From assembly GCF_964340395.1 (NCBI RefSeq), contig NC_135569.1:14513519-14577518 (forward strand): a stretch of 64,000 bases of DNA. The letters are read 5' to 3'. This document shows, in pieces, positions 11,312 to 22,132 of the stretch (positions within the stretch are counted from its first letter, which is position 1; the number at the start of each line of letters is the position of its first letter). The translations under genes and the position numbers were made by a program. The notes under the pieces are model-generated. The model saw nothing but the letters and a program-made list of their open reading frames with translations. It ran no database searches and was not told the DNA's origin. The DNA is from Glandiceps talaboti. Taxonomy: Eukaryota > Hemichordata > Enteropneusta > Spengelidae.

Positions 11312-11974
11312 CTGTGAAAGATTACTTGATTAGCAACTTGTAAATTTATTTTCTTAAACTTTCAAAAACAGTTCAACAATTTTTATGTTCTGTAATTGTT
11401 ATGAGAGTTGATCATTTACAATGTAAGGCAATACTGTCTTTTTACCCGTTTTTCTAGAAAATAATTAAGCAATTCTTTAAAAACACATCGTAGGGAGCGA
11501 ATCTTAATCATCCCTAAAGTAGTTGATAATTAGTGATAGTATATAATGTCCAAAATGTTAACAAATCCTGCAGTATTAAACTAACTACAACACATATGCA
11601 TATTAAGACTGAAAATGGAATCACAAGACCTAGTTATCGGTATGGTTAGTTTTGATTAATTACAAAGGGGTAAAAACGTTTAATCTTTGTGAAAAATCAG
11701 TAATCTAGAACATCAATACGATTTCACATGCAAGGTTTCAATACGATTTCACATTTATTCACTTCTTTGATAATTTCTCTAAAACCTGTTCTTCTCTTGA
11801 AATGTGCAATTCCAATTAAAGTACAAAGTTGCTATCACAGGATTGTTTAAGCTACCTGATCACACGACTACACAACGTGACGGTGCATTTATTGTATCAC
11901 GTTTATTGTTATTAGGGACATTTCACTAAAAACAGGAAGTTGCTATCAAACAAATGGTTCTTTTCTGATCTTAC

Positions 11975-12065
11975 CTTGAGTTATCTGTGTGCTCTCTTCC
12001 AAAGTTACATTAAATCCTTGGAGATTCTCTATGATATTGTACAAGTCATTCATTTTCTCTTTGAT
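11975..12065 (-). CDS. Copy 1 exon: helical linker (IKEKMNDLYNIIENLQGF)
   Basis: The 91-bp exon runs from phase 0 to phase 1 with acceptor 'gttcag' and donor 'gtaaga'. It encodes 30 residues, charged and heptad-like at the start, ending ESTQITQ. In copy 2 the same exon is 58479-58389. Confidence 0.75.
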
Positions 12066-12128
12066 CTGAACATTACAAAATGACAGAGTTACGCATGAAT
12101 ATGTCTTTTGGATAATATATTTCCTTTC

Positions 12129-12161
12129 ATTCGTTCGTTCGTTCGTTCGTTCGTTCGTTCG
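12129..12161. repeat. (TTCG)n microsatellite
   Basis: About eight copies of the tetranucleotide in an intron of gene copy 1. Confidence 0.9.
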
Positions 12162-13008
12162 TTTGTTCAAAAGTGAAGGAAAAGTCAAGTCAGGCCTCGG
12201 CTTATTTGTTCGCCTAATATTGATTACCGCCATTAATTTACAATTTAATTTTGCTGGGTGGTAAAATAGTACCTTGGTAAGTTTCTTTTTTACATGAAAT
12301 ATTGTAAATATTGCACTGCACTTAAAATTTACTCAGAGGATATTCTACACATGTCTATGGGGAAGCCTCAGTGATGACATATCGAATACTGTAATTTATG
12401 TCATGTCATTTTGTATTTGTTAAAAAATATATTGATATCCATAATTAACAATAAAAGTTACTTTTACAAACAAAGTGGTAACTGTAAATATTAGTAAGTT
12501 GTGAAAAAAAGTTCTCCCCAAATGACCAGCCAATCGCATTACTGTATTAATATACCACCCCTACCCACCCCACCCACCCCACCCCGGGATATTCAAGCCA
12601 TTGGAGACCCAGACACATAGATGAAAACAATCACACTTAAATGAGAGTACTAGTACTAGTCGTAGGTTGTTCTGTATGCATGAAAGTAAGCATAACAGGA
12701 AAAAGACGATTTTGGAACTGAATGTGTTTGATTGGTTGGTTGGTTGGTTGTTGACACCAATATCGATAGCCTATCATTACAACTTCCCTGGTTATGAAGT
12801 ATTGACCTACAAATCACGTGACATGTTTCGAACATATATCTTTTATAGGGTGGTATGAGAGGATGTTAAAATTATAATAAGCCGAAATTTTGGTGATATC
12901 AAATTTTAATGTGCTTGTCACGTGTGGTGAAATAGTTGGTATCGATGATGTCACTGGAAACTATATCAGGTTAATACACACTGCTGTTACATATGATTGA
13001 GTTCATAC

Positions 13009-13109
13009 CTGTTCACTTGAGACAACTGTAGAAGTATTGCCTTGATCTAAAGCCATCTGTTGTGCAAGTACTGCTTTCACATTATTTTGCTGTGTTTCCA
13101 TTATCGATT
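13009..13109 (-). CDS. Copy 1 exon: helical, Gln-rich linker (ESIMETQQNNVKAVL)
   Basis: The 101-bp exon has two leading bases and ends in phase 0, between a polypyrimidine acceptor and 'gtatga'. It encodes ESIMETQQNNVKAVLAQQMA then LDQGNTSTVVSSEQ. It probably forms a short helix between the mucin-like stalk and the GAIN domain. The copy 2 exon (58990-58890) has the same length but is notably more diverged. Confidence 0.75.
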
Positions 13110-13329
13110 CTAAAAAATGACATATATCTTAATATAATCATAACTATATACAGTAATATCGAATAAAATGAGGTCTATATGTATAAATGTAAGCTTTTTC
13201 CAAAAAAGCTTGCAAAATACAATAATGATTTCAACATGTAGCAATGTAGATTCATACCATGTTATCGAATGAATTTCTAAAAATAACCACCTAATAAATA
13301 GAACAATGAAAGCATGGCTGATATTACGA

Positions 13330-13400
13330 ATCCTTGTAACCAATGACGTCGTTATAGGACTTGGCATTGTTAATGGTGGTGATGACGTCATTGTAGGACC
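13330..13400 (-). repeat. Degenerate stalk-repeat fragment in an intron
   Basis: Carries the 'tgacgtcattgtaggacct' unit of the coding minisatellite but no splice sites or clean frame. A longer version lies at 59215-59350 in copy 2. It looks like a decayed former exon. Confidence 0.5.
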
Positions 13401-13703
13401 TTTGAATTGAAATGAATTTTATTCCTCCAGGATATGCAAACAAAATAACATTCTTTGATAGTGACACAAAACAGAATTCTAGTGAGGGCCATGGTATTGG
13501 TTCCCTTGGAACTTACCAAAGTCCATTGAACAAACATGCATGAAAATTAAGGAAAATTGGAGATACGAATTACAACAATAGTACATCTCTTGGGAATAGA
13601 GATGGAGATTATGTCGGTGGCAAAATATTATAAAGAAACTCTCTCTCTCAGTTTACCTAATGAAATGAAAAGAAATAACCACAAAGCATAAAGCTGTATT
13701 TAC

Positions 13704-14225
13704 CTTGCTGTGTAATTAATGGTGGCGATGATGTTACTGTAGGACCTGGTGTAGTTGATGGTGGTGATGATATCATTGCAGGACCTGGTGTAGTTGATGG
13801 TGGTGATGATGTCACTGTAGGACCTGGTGTAGTTGATAGTGGTGATGACGTCATTGTAGGACCTGGTGTAGTTGATGGCTGTGATGACGTCACTATAGGA
13901 CCTGGTGTAGTGAATATTGGCAATGACGTCACTGTAGGACCTGGTGTAGTTGATAGTGGTGATGACGTCGTTGTAGGACCTGGTGTAGTTGATGGCTGTG
14001 ATGACGTCACTATAGGACCTGGTGTAGTGAATATTGGCAATGACGTCACTGTAGGACCTGGTGTTGATGGTTGTGATGACATTGTTGTAGGACCTGGTAT
14101 AGTTGATGAAGGTGATGACGTCACTGTAGGATCTGGTGATGAGGGTGGTGATGACATCGTTGTAGGACATGGCGTAGTTGATAGTGGTGATGACATCGCT
14201 GGAGACACTGGAGTGGTTGTAGGAC
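13704..14225 (-). CDS. Copy 1 exon: long Thr/Pro/Ser mucin-like stalk
   Basis: The 522-bp exon has two leading bases and ends with one base before 'gtaaat' (phase 1-1). It encodes about 13 copies of a 13-residue unit of the type TTPGPTVTSSPPS, bounded by GPTTTPVSPAMSS at the start and PLITQQ at the end. Such a stalk would be heavily O-glycosylated and hold the pentraxin head away from the GAIN domain. Copy 2 has only about 43 codons here. The plus-strand frame rich in Val-Gly-Pro is a shadow. Confidence 0.8.
13736..14225 (-). repeat. 39-bp coding minisatellite
   Basis: The tandem unit of 39 bp (13 codons) lies entirely within the stalk exon and keeps the frame. Neighbouring units alternate between two sub-types (TTSSPLS and SLPIF variants), which points to a higher-order two-unit expansion. 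Confidence 0.9.
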
Positions 14226-14479
14226 CTAGATAGAATAACAAAATACATTTGGTTCCTTTAAGGAAAATTTAAATGCCTGCAAAAAAACCAGCTATAAAGA
14301 TAAACAACCTCAATATACAATAAACAAAAAACAAAAGAAATAGCGCCAATGACATTGTAGGACAACTGTACATGTATTTGCTATGAGCGTGATCTTGTAG
14401 CTAGGCATACACACTCTTTGATTCTTTATTCACTTACCTACCAGTCTCTGCTGTTATCTTTGTGATATGCATTATTACT

Positions 14480-15060
14480 TCACTGTTGCTAAGGGTGTAG
14501 CCATGGTTCCTAGGGTCAATTGTATCAAATGATTTGAGCAAAAAATGCAGATAACACCTCCAGAAATACATTTCAGCCCTATTCACAATGTAGTTTTCAA
14601 GATATAGGTTTTTGACCAAAAGTGAGATTTATAGACCAAATTTTCACATTGCTGATAGGGTGATCATATTCTGACAACATCTTCATGTACACATCCCTTT
14701 AGGCATCCCCATAAATTGCATCCGAATCTGCTGATTAGCTTGAATAACAGATTTTTGACAAAAAAGACATGCCAGCCCTAATTTGTATATCACTGATGGG
14801 ATCATTACGTCATGAACAGTTCTTAGAACTAAACACCTCTAATAACGCTTCACCCAAATTTCAGTCAAATGTGCTCCGTAGTCATGGAATTATAGATTTT
14901 TGACCAAGAGGGCACACTTTTAGCCCTAATTTGTATATAACTGATGAGATCAACATATCAAGACTATATCTTAATCTAAACATCCCTTAGACCCCCCCTC
15001 CCTCATCTCAGTCGCATCTGCTGAGTAATTTTGGAACAGACATTTCACCATGACTATAGC
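14480..15060. repeat. Tandem repeat, period about 143 bp, in an intron of copy 1
   Basis: 'atttttgac[ac]aa' recurs near 14610, 14750 and 14895, each followed by 'ccctaatttgtatat' and 'ctgat[ag]ggatcat'-like blocks. Three or more diverged units are present. Copy 2 lacks the array at the matching place. Confidence 0.65.
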
Positions 15061-15199
15061 ACTATTTTAACCTCAGTCCAGTTGTGCTAAAAGCAGTTAA
15101 ATATGGTAAATGATACATAAAGGCCTCAAAGGTAAATTATTTGTAAAACAGAGGAGAAAGTGCGTATAATGACTCCAATTCAAAGTGTGAAAAAGATCC

Positions 15200-15720
15200 A
15201 AAAACAATGTTAAAAGACTCGTATTGTTTTATTATGATTTCTGTTTACTGTAGAAGTGTGATAGCTTGGGGAATGAAAAAAGTTAATATAACAGTTGGTG
15301 CGAGCAGCAGACAACTTCTGCCTGCAACTTCACTTCTGTCAATCCGTCTGTCTATCTATTTCCTGTTTAATTGGGTATGTCTTGTCTATCTGTATGCACG
15401 TTAGTTTGTCTTCTAGTCACTTTCTGACCATTTTATCCAATCTCTCTTTCCCATGGCTCGGGATATTTCCATCCCAGCGAACACTACAGTAACTAAAAAC
15501 ACTATTTACAACAGCTCCATAAAATAATCATGAAGTATCTGGTTGTACATTAAAAGATCATAACTTTCTCAAGCAAAACATACATGAGTTCAATTTCTTA
15601 AGAATGAAGTCAATTTGATGTTGCCAGTTACATTTACTATCATGGTACAAGCCCTAATTACTGGTAAGTATCAACTCTGACCACCTCTACACCCCTGATT
15701 GTGATATTCTAGGACGTTAT
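15200..15720 (-). mobile_element. Old LINE 3' fragment in an intron of copy 1
   Basis: The minus strand shows decayed reverse-transcriptase C-terminal sequence, including VVRVDTYQYL. The same fragment is better preserved at 60060-60530 and again at 63340-63470. It was therefore present before the unit was multiplied. Confidence 0.6.
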
Positions 15721-15774
15721 GTGTGGATGATGATGGTGATGACGTAATAGTATGACCTGGTGTACTTATTGATG

Positions 15775-15778
15775 TTGC

Positions 15779-15825
<47 letters not shown>

Positions 15826-15871
15826 TTGGTGGTGGTAATGGTGGTGGTGGTGGTGGTGGTGGTGGTGGTGG
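15775..15871. repeat. (TTG)n(TGG)n trinucleotide array
   Basis: TTG repeats followed by TGG repeats beside stalk-like sequence. The same array is at 63505-63573 in the third unit and is nearly absent in copy 2. Confidence 0.95.
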
Positions 15872-16104
15872 CGGCGGTGGCTTAGGTTTTTGACCTGTTT
15901 ATAGTTGCAAACTTTCATATCAGGCCGACCCTATTTATTTTTCCTAAAAACGGAAGGGTCGGTCGGTTTAGAAAAAAATGTGTGTGTGTATATGATGAAA
16001 GTGATGTTTTAAATTCAATAGCATATTTTCAACTGTCAGAATACCTTAGAGTTAACAATTAAAATCAGAGGGAAATTTCTTAAACTATCAACAATTCTAT
16101 TATA

Positions 16105-16646
16105 TCAAAAATCATGAATTCCAATGATAAATAACAATTGTCGCCCAGAGATTAACTCATCAGCACTGAGAGCTCTAGACCAAATTTGTAGATAAGCTAT
16201 AGTTCCTATTAGGGCATGTGAGGGGCGTTTTCCCGCTGTATGTTGTCCGAGAACCAAAGTTATGTTCCCACCTGTTATGGTGTGACCAGACTTGAAACCT
16301 CTATTACCCTTTTTATATGTACCATAGTCATAAATCGCCCAACCTCCATTGATAGAATCCCATGTAACACACACGCTATGCCAGCTACCATCTGTAAAGT
16401 TTCCACCTGCTCCGACTGCTCCGCCTGAGATATATAACCTAAACGACTGCAGGTTAAACAATAGAATTTCCAACTCATTTGATGCACTATGATAAGAGAG
16501 AAGTGCAGCATACAGTCCACTACCATCGTCAACTTTCACCCATGAACACATAGTCATCGCTGTAAGGTTAGGCATACTAGTCATCACAGCTACATCAGTT
16601 GTCAGACTTTCTAATTTCAGTGCATTATAATCATGTGATGCAGTAC
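16105..16646 (-). pseudogene. Copy 1 pentraxin exon, 3' end deleted
   Basis: The acceptor 'ttccag' at 16650-16647 is followed by an open frame beginning TASHDYNALKLESLTTDVAV. It then has pentraxin landmarks CSWVKV, WHSVCVTWDS and GTIAYLQIWSRALSADE. Compared with copy 2, the frame jumps at 'gcccag' straight into intron sequence. The last roughly 42 residues (including the CCTTGDVYTWNV block) and the splice donor are missing, and the frame ends at a TAA after GIHDF. The calcium-loop GQEQD of copy 2 reads GQHTAG here. It could still give a free-standing pentraxin-like protein, but an intact fusion is unlikely. Confidence 0.7.
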
Positions 16647-16974
16647 CTGGAATAGATTGGATACAACGTATGGTTACTTGGTGGTCGATTATTTAGCAAA
16701 GGTTTGTGGAATAACTATAATTTCTGAATAGCTATAATTTCCACCATTTCATCAATACCCCAACTAGAATCACATCTACTACAAACACAGTTATTGACCA
16801 CATCATCACAAATGTTACAGACCATTTCATTGACCGTGGAAGCATACATAGCGACATTAGTGATCATTATCCCATTTTGCCATTATCAATAACTTTCACC
16901 ATATCTTCAAGCACAATACCACTTTTTACAAATCTAATTTTTCACATAACAGTCGTGAAGCCTTTCTTTCTGAC

Positions 16975-17313
16975 ATGAACAATATTTCCTGGCAGGCTGC
17001 ATTTGATTGTACAGATGCAAACGATGCGTACAAAGTTTTTTACGATCTATTTTACAAGGTTACTTCGAAACATGCCCCAATTAAGCCGATTAAAGCTAAA
17101 AATGCTTCGATCAGCAAACCCTGGCTGTCAAGAGGTCTACTAAAGTCTACCAGAACTAAACATCGATTATTCTCGAAGCTAAAAAACTCTCACAATAATG
17201 TCGACATCAGAAATAAGTACAAACAATACCGCAACCTTTCCAATAAGCTACTTAAGTCGGCAAAGAAGAGATACTATTATATGAAAATACAGTCTGCCAA
17301 TAATAATGAATAA
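16975..17313 (+). pseudogene. LINE linker segment between endonuclease and RT
   Basis: Open frame starting MNNISWQAAFDCTDANDAYK and running through the basic stretch SAKKRYYYMKIQ. It matches the segment between the endonuclease and RT domains of this LINE type and is cut by the SINE. Confidence 0.7.
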
Positions 17314-17680
17314 TGTTGGTTTCTTATATAGCGCTTTCCCACTCCGTGCTCAAAGCGCTTTACAATTATTACCCCTGGCTCGGATCAGAACAGCACAACG
17401 GCCCTTTTAGTCTTCCTCAACTCCCCGGGGAGCATACAATCCATTGCAGCCATTTAAGCGCATAGGATTAAAGCCTTCACATTGCAACCTACATCCTACC
17501 AGGTCCCCAGTTATACAGCTGGGTTGACTGAGGCACAGTCGTGGTTCAAATCTTGCCCAAGGACTTTAGCCACTCAGAAACAAACAGCAGGCAGCGACGG
17601 GGCTCGAACCTGCAACCTGTAGATTCCAAGCCGGTCACGCTAACCATTCACCCATCATGACTCCACATGATGGGTGAATG
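17312..17680 (-). mobile_element. tRNA-derived SINE inserted in the LINE
   Basis: Read on the minus strand it has a tRNA-like head with a B box GGTTCGAGCCC (17600-17610). The body has 'gggcaagatttgaaccacga', and the tail is built around paired 'aaagcgctttgag' and 'gaaagcgctatataa' blocks ending in ATT-rich sequence. The LINE reading frame resumes directly after it (N-H-T-W-K-T-I-N). A 15-bp inverted repeat caps its 5' end (17645-17680). Confidence 0.8.
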
Positions 17681-17918
17681 GGAATACCAATCACACATGG
17701 AAAACAATCAACGAATTCGTAAACATAAATAGCAAAAAATTGACTACACAAGGACAATTAGTGATTCAGACGTTACAGACAAACTCTGAACAGGAAATAA
17801 TGATATTGCTGAGAAATTCAAAGAATTCTTCACTGAAATAGGCCCTAAACTCGCATCAAAAATAACATCCTCTGTAAATTTCAATGACTATCTGCAAGAC
17901 AACTATCCAAATAATATC

Positions 17919-18443
17919 TTGTTCCGCCCCGTTGTAGAAAGTGATCTGGTTGAGAAAATCAAAAGTATGGATCCTCATAAAGCTATGGGTTACGACAATA
18001 TCCATCCCAAACTAATTATCGATGCTGTTCATATTATCTCCCATCCACTAACACAAATTATTAACTGCTCTCTTTGTCTTGGTATTTTCCCTGATCCCCT
18101 TAAGTTTGCCCAAATATCCCCTATTTACAAAAAAGGATCAGCCCTAGATGTTAGTAACTACAGACCAATTTCGATTCTACCTGCACTCAGCAAAATATTT
18201 GAATCCGTTGTAAATGACCAATTAGTTAAGTTTCTCCATAAATACAATATACTTTTGAACACACATTATGGTTTTAGAAAGAAGTTCTGTACACAACTCG
18301 CCCTTGCAAACCTAATCTCAGATATCACAGACAAAATGGACCAAGGTCTTATAACTTTTGGCATCTTTATCGATCTGAAAAAAGCTTTTGATACAATCGA
18401 CCACCATATCCTTCTTCAAAAACTTTCACAGTACGGCATTTGA
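17919..18443 (+). pseudogene. LINE reverse-transcriptase palm/fingers fragment
   Basis: 174-residue open frame holding RT blocks up to LKKAFDTIDHHILLQKL, which includes the first catalytic Asp. It ends at an in-frame TGA where related elements usually have Arg. The next block, with GVPQGS and FADD, continues at about 18530-18660 beyond further stops. Confidence 0.8.
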
Positions 18444-18965
18444 GGTGTCCCACTCCTTTAGTTCCATAGTTATCTGGAAAAACGTCAACAAGCCGTTAAC
18501 ATAGATGGAATCAAATCGACCCCTAAACAAGTAAAATGTGGAGTACCGCAAGGATCCATACTAGGGCCGATCCTTTTTCTTCTTTACATTAACGATATTA
18601 ATAAATCTTCTGACGCCTTCAAATTCCCCCTGTTTGCCGATGATACTAACCTTTTTAAATCCATGGAAACTAACCATATTAATCTTAATAAATGAATGTA
18701 ACTTAGTACCATGGACTAGATTAGTCCCTAGCGGACTATATCCATGGTCCTCACCAGGAATATTTTGCTCTTCTTTTTTTTGTTTTCTTTTTGTATCTGT
18801 TACCAGAACTTCTAGCTTAATGACTCATTTGCTTTTCCTGTTCCTCTTTTTTTTGTTTTTATGTAGCATCTGTACAATTTCTGGTGAAATAAATACACAA
18901 GAATCCCTAGCGCTACAATACTATACGAATGTTGTTTGCTATTAATTAATATGACATTTTGTTTA

Positions 18966-19040
18966 AGTAGAAAACTTATAGTTGAACAAAATATGTATGT
19001 AAGTTCTAACGACGATTATTAAAATAGATACAACGAATAT

Positions 19041-19101
<61 letters not shown>

Positions 19102-19450
19102 AAGATACATACATACATACATACATACATACATACATACGTATACATACATGTAAGTAGGAAGATAAATAGAAAGTGGAATTAGCGGCGGCAGAAGGGG
19201 CTGAAGAGAAAATGGTTCACGAAAATAATTTGGTGAATGAAAGGGGGGGTTGAAAATGCTGAAAGCAGGGGAGGGGGCACGAAATACATTACTCGTGATT
19301 TGAACAATATCAAACCTCAGGAGCGGTCGTTTACCGAGAACGTTTAGAAAATGGTTTTCTTCATGTACCCAGCATATAGTTAATTACGAGTCAGTCGATA
19401 ACCAAGCGAATATGTGTTTGCCTTAATATATCTCTTTATAAATTAAAATG
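18966..19450. repeat. Right flank of the duplication, copy 1 side, with AT and ATAC arrays
   Basis: 'acgattattaaaata[gt]ataca' and the block 'ttgaacaatatcaaacctca' match 62205-62225 and 62948-62968, so the duplication extends to here. (AT)n lies at 19043-19090 and (ATAC)n at about 19107-19150. At the partner locus the array is far longer and more complex. Confidence 0.7.
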
Positions 19451-20720
19451 TAGATAATAGTCCTATAGTACTGTACTGAGAGTATAATTGGGACATTGAA
19501 GACAGTATTCAAGTAAGACACTGCCATCCACGCCCTCCCCACTAATAATCATGGTTACGTTGTTTCTCCTCGAAATCAAGATTGAAAGGGATATCCCTGT
19601 TGGCTACAGACCGTATATCTCATTGCAAAGCCCACAAGCTATTTGTAAAGAAATCGATTTTATGTATGGACGCTGACTGGAGGGAGTACATTGAACATTA
19701 AAATATCTATGTATAGTCTTTCGGGAAGGCCAAAAATATCCTTGGCTCCAATTCAGGGAGGGGGTGACATGTTATTTAGAGGGCGAATTAAGGAAACAAT
19801 GAGTTATGTTTTATTTATTGATGTAGTAAGTAATGGATCTAGATTACCATGTCTTGTAGCGGAATTTTACTTTTTGATAAGGCGTGAAGGAATATAAATC
19901 TAAAGATTTGTCCTTACGGAGGGCATTCAGTTTACATTTGGTTATAAATCAGCTTTTGGGGAGATCCTTATTTAAAAGAAATCGATTAGGGGAGGGTCAC
20001 AATTTATTTTGACTCGTATTGCCTAACTTTGCATTATCACTGCAATTACTTCCAAATTCCATTGCTGCCATTTGGGTTAGAATAAGTGTTAGGATTAAGG
20101 TTAAGCTTATGCTATTGGTTAGGTACCCATGGCATCAGCCTAGATATGAAATTAATTGTAAGTTGTGGTGTGAGTGGCGAAGCAGGTCTCATGTGTGAAA
20201 TGAGAACACCTGGGTAAGATACTACGGATAATGTTGTGGAGATCATGACATCAGTTTCAGCCGGTGTGCCAATATAATTATTGGGATATGAGGCCTTCAG
20301 CTTAGACAAATGAGATCCAAACAAAAGGTATTTATCAATGCAGTGCCTTCACACACATCCGCATGGCAGTAGTAGTTGGACGACATTTGTAACCATTTTA
20401 ACAAGGAGAGGTTCATGTTTTAGAGAAAGAAAGTTGATGGAGGTTACGTTTAGCACGATGGAATCGGAAGAAGGTCACATTTTACGCTACAGTCCGAGCC
20501 TGATTTTCCCCGGCCCTCCCCCTTGTAATTACTGAAGGCTCCCTTTCTCAATGAACGAGATGATAACTCAAATGCATCATAGTGTTTATATTATCGAAAT
20601 ACAAAACAGATGGACAGCCAGACCAACAACTGAACTTAAAAAACAATGGCCCAGTGGTAAAACTACCGGCCCTGGGCCAGTCAGCATTAAGTTAATTTCA
20701 TTATGTGGCGCGTATGTCTC
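19450..20720. other. Spacer, no gene seen
   Basis: Contains the partner (20080-20430) of the old repeat at 3060-3560. No exon or transposon end was recognised elsewhere. Confidence 0.4.
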
Positions 20721-20724
20721 TAGA

Positions 20725-20728
<4 letters not shown>

Positions 20729-20790
<62 letters not shown>
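20729..20790. repeat. (CTGT)n microsatellite
   Basis: About 15 copies of the tetranucleotide. Confidence 0.95.
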
Positions 20791-20792
<2 letters not shown>

Positions 20793-20824
20793 AATTCCAA
20801 CCATTATAATATTAAAGAGTTTCA

Positions 20825-21110
20825 CTAAGTTGATGACAAAATTAGAAATGGATAAAATAAATGAAACATTTTGATAAATGACAACACATGAACAAATATT
20901 TTTTTAATTAGGTTCAAAATTATGATAGTCATTTGATATGAGATTATTTTGATAGTATTGTCACTGAAAGTTTTCTTACAAGGTTTATTTGAAAACATTT
21001 AGAAAGTCTCCATGACTACAAGCAATTTCTAGAGTGGCTATTCCATACGATCAACAACACAAAACGTGTTGTTATCATTATGACCAGACAACAAGTATAA
21101 ACATTCAATT
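20825..21110. repeat. Diverged copy of segment D
   Basis: Shares 'aagttgatgaca', 'ggataaaata', 'ccatgactac', 'gatcaaca' and 'atgaccagaca' with 23218-23624 in the same order. This indicates that segment D is native to this area and is the donor of the D copy at 42.8 kb. Confidence 0.6.
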
Positions 21111-21473
21111 CTTACTCTACAGTAGAGACAGATATGCTGCTAAAATATTTGAAATGAAACATTTTCAAAAAGGAGACCCCAAAATAAAAGAGCTTAAAAT
21201 GTATTCAAGTAGTTAATGTTGGCGAGTAGTTTACTGCGTAAGTTAAAGAGATAATTTCACTTCATTAGGGTAAATTAATTTTCTAGCCGCTATGCACGAA
21301 GTAACACTTTCAATGGACCATTGTTAAAGTGAGACCATGTTAATTAAATTGTTGGATATTAGTTTGCATGTTAATTAAATTGTTAGATATTGGTTTTCAT
21401 GTTAATTTAAGGTCATAAGTGATGTTTGATAACTCAAAAGGAAAATGTAAATGGCATCGACCGTCTCTCTGAC

Positions 21474-21502
21474 AGTCAGTCAGTCAGTCAGTCAGTCAGT
21501 CA

Positions 21503-21538
<36 letters not shown>
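21474..21538. repeat. (CAGT)n switching to (CTGT)n
   Basis: A clean change of repeat unit by one base half-way through the array. Confidence 0.95.
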
Positions 21539-21540
<2 letters not shown>

Positions 21541-22132
21541 GTCATCGTTTTCTCACAAACGGCTAGCTCAACACAAACAATATTTGGAGTAAATATTCCT
21601 TATGATGCTGGCTAGAGCTGCTTAGGTTTTGGAAATATTGCTGATGTAGCTTATATTATTTCAATTAGTTATTTGCATATTTATGTTTTCGTCAATTACC
21701 TTGCAGCATTGCAAAACATGTTGAAATCTTGGTGCATTGTGATCTAGCTAATTTAAATATTGACCAAACGATATATAAACGCTGCACACTCATTGTTTGC
21801 TGAGGCTGAGTGGATTTAAGCCTTGAGACTTGAACATCGTGATGTACATACACTCTTTGTCATAAAACCTTCTAAGTTAGCATTTGGGTGTTTGAGATAC
21901 ACACAATACTTGTTTGAGACACAGGCTGAATCCTGGGCATAAGAACTTAGCATTTGACGTGTTATGCTACAATTTACTTTAATAGAACACATCAAAAGAT
22001 GCGTTAGTCGGAGGTGACTTCTTCAAAGCATCTTGCATTACATACTGTTACAATTTCGTGTGGTGTTTAAGACACACAAACTTTTGGTTTGTTGAACAAA
22101 GTAAATTGTTGCCATTAACTCTCAAATGCTAA

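Larger units (their letters stand above)
7728..16646 (-). other. Gene copy 1: secreted stalk-GAIN-GPS protein with damaged pentraxin exon
   Basis: Minus-strand locus built from exons 16646-16105 (damaged), 14225-13704, 13109-13009, 12065-11975, 11311-10974, 10240-10138, 9890-9769, 9155-8933, 8331-8240 and 7784-7728. From the stalk exon on, every junction has AG/GT ends and matching phase, giving 549 codons including the stop. The layout (pentraxin, Ser/Thr/Pro stalk, helical linker, GAIN, GPS) is that of polycystin-1-like ectodomains. The frame ends in TAA inside the GPS, so no PLAT domain or transmembrane channel part follows. The pentraxin exon has lost its 3' end and donor site, so the gene may be partly broken or start at another exon. 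Confidence 0.7.
16735..18950 (+). mobile_element. 5'-truncated CR1/Jockey-type LINE, interrupted and decayed
   Basis: The end of an AP endonuclease domain (TVIDHIITNV ... SDISDHYPIL) is followed, after a frameshift, by the linker and then reverse transcriptase. RT landmarks are MGYDNIHPKL, YRPISILPAL, GFRKKF, IDLKKAFDTIDH, GVPQGSILGPI and FADDTNLF. Stops lie in frame near 18441, and the sequence after FADD is largely deleted before a short 3' UTR. The element is absent from the homologous position in copy 2 (62.06-62.16 kb), so it inserted after the duplication or was lost there. A SINE splits it at 17312-17680. Confidence 0.85.

Noticed and set aside
11068-11343. Plus-strand frames opposite the GAIN-A exons (also 56898-57170)
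   Set aside because: Shadows of the well-supported minus-strand exons.
13910-14233. Plus-strand Val-Gly-Pro-rich protein
   Set aside because: Antisense shadow of the Thr/Pro/Ser stalk exon, which has correct splice borders on the minus strand.
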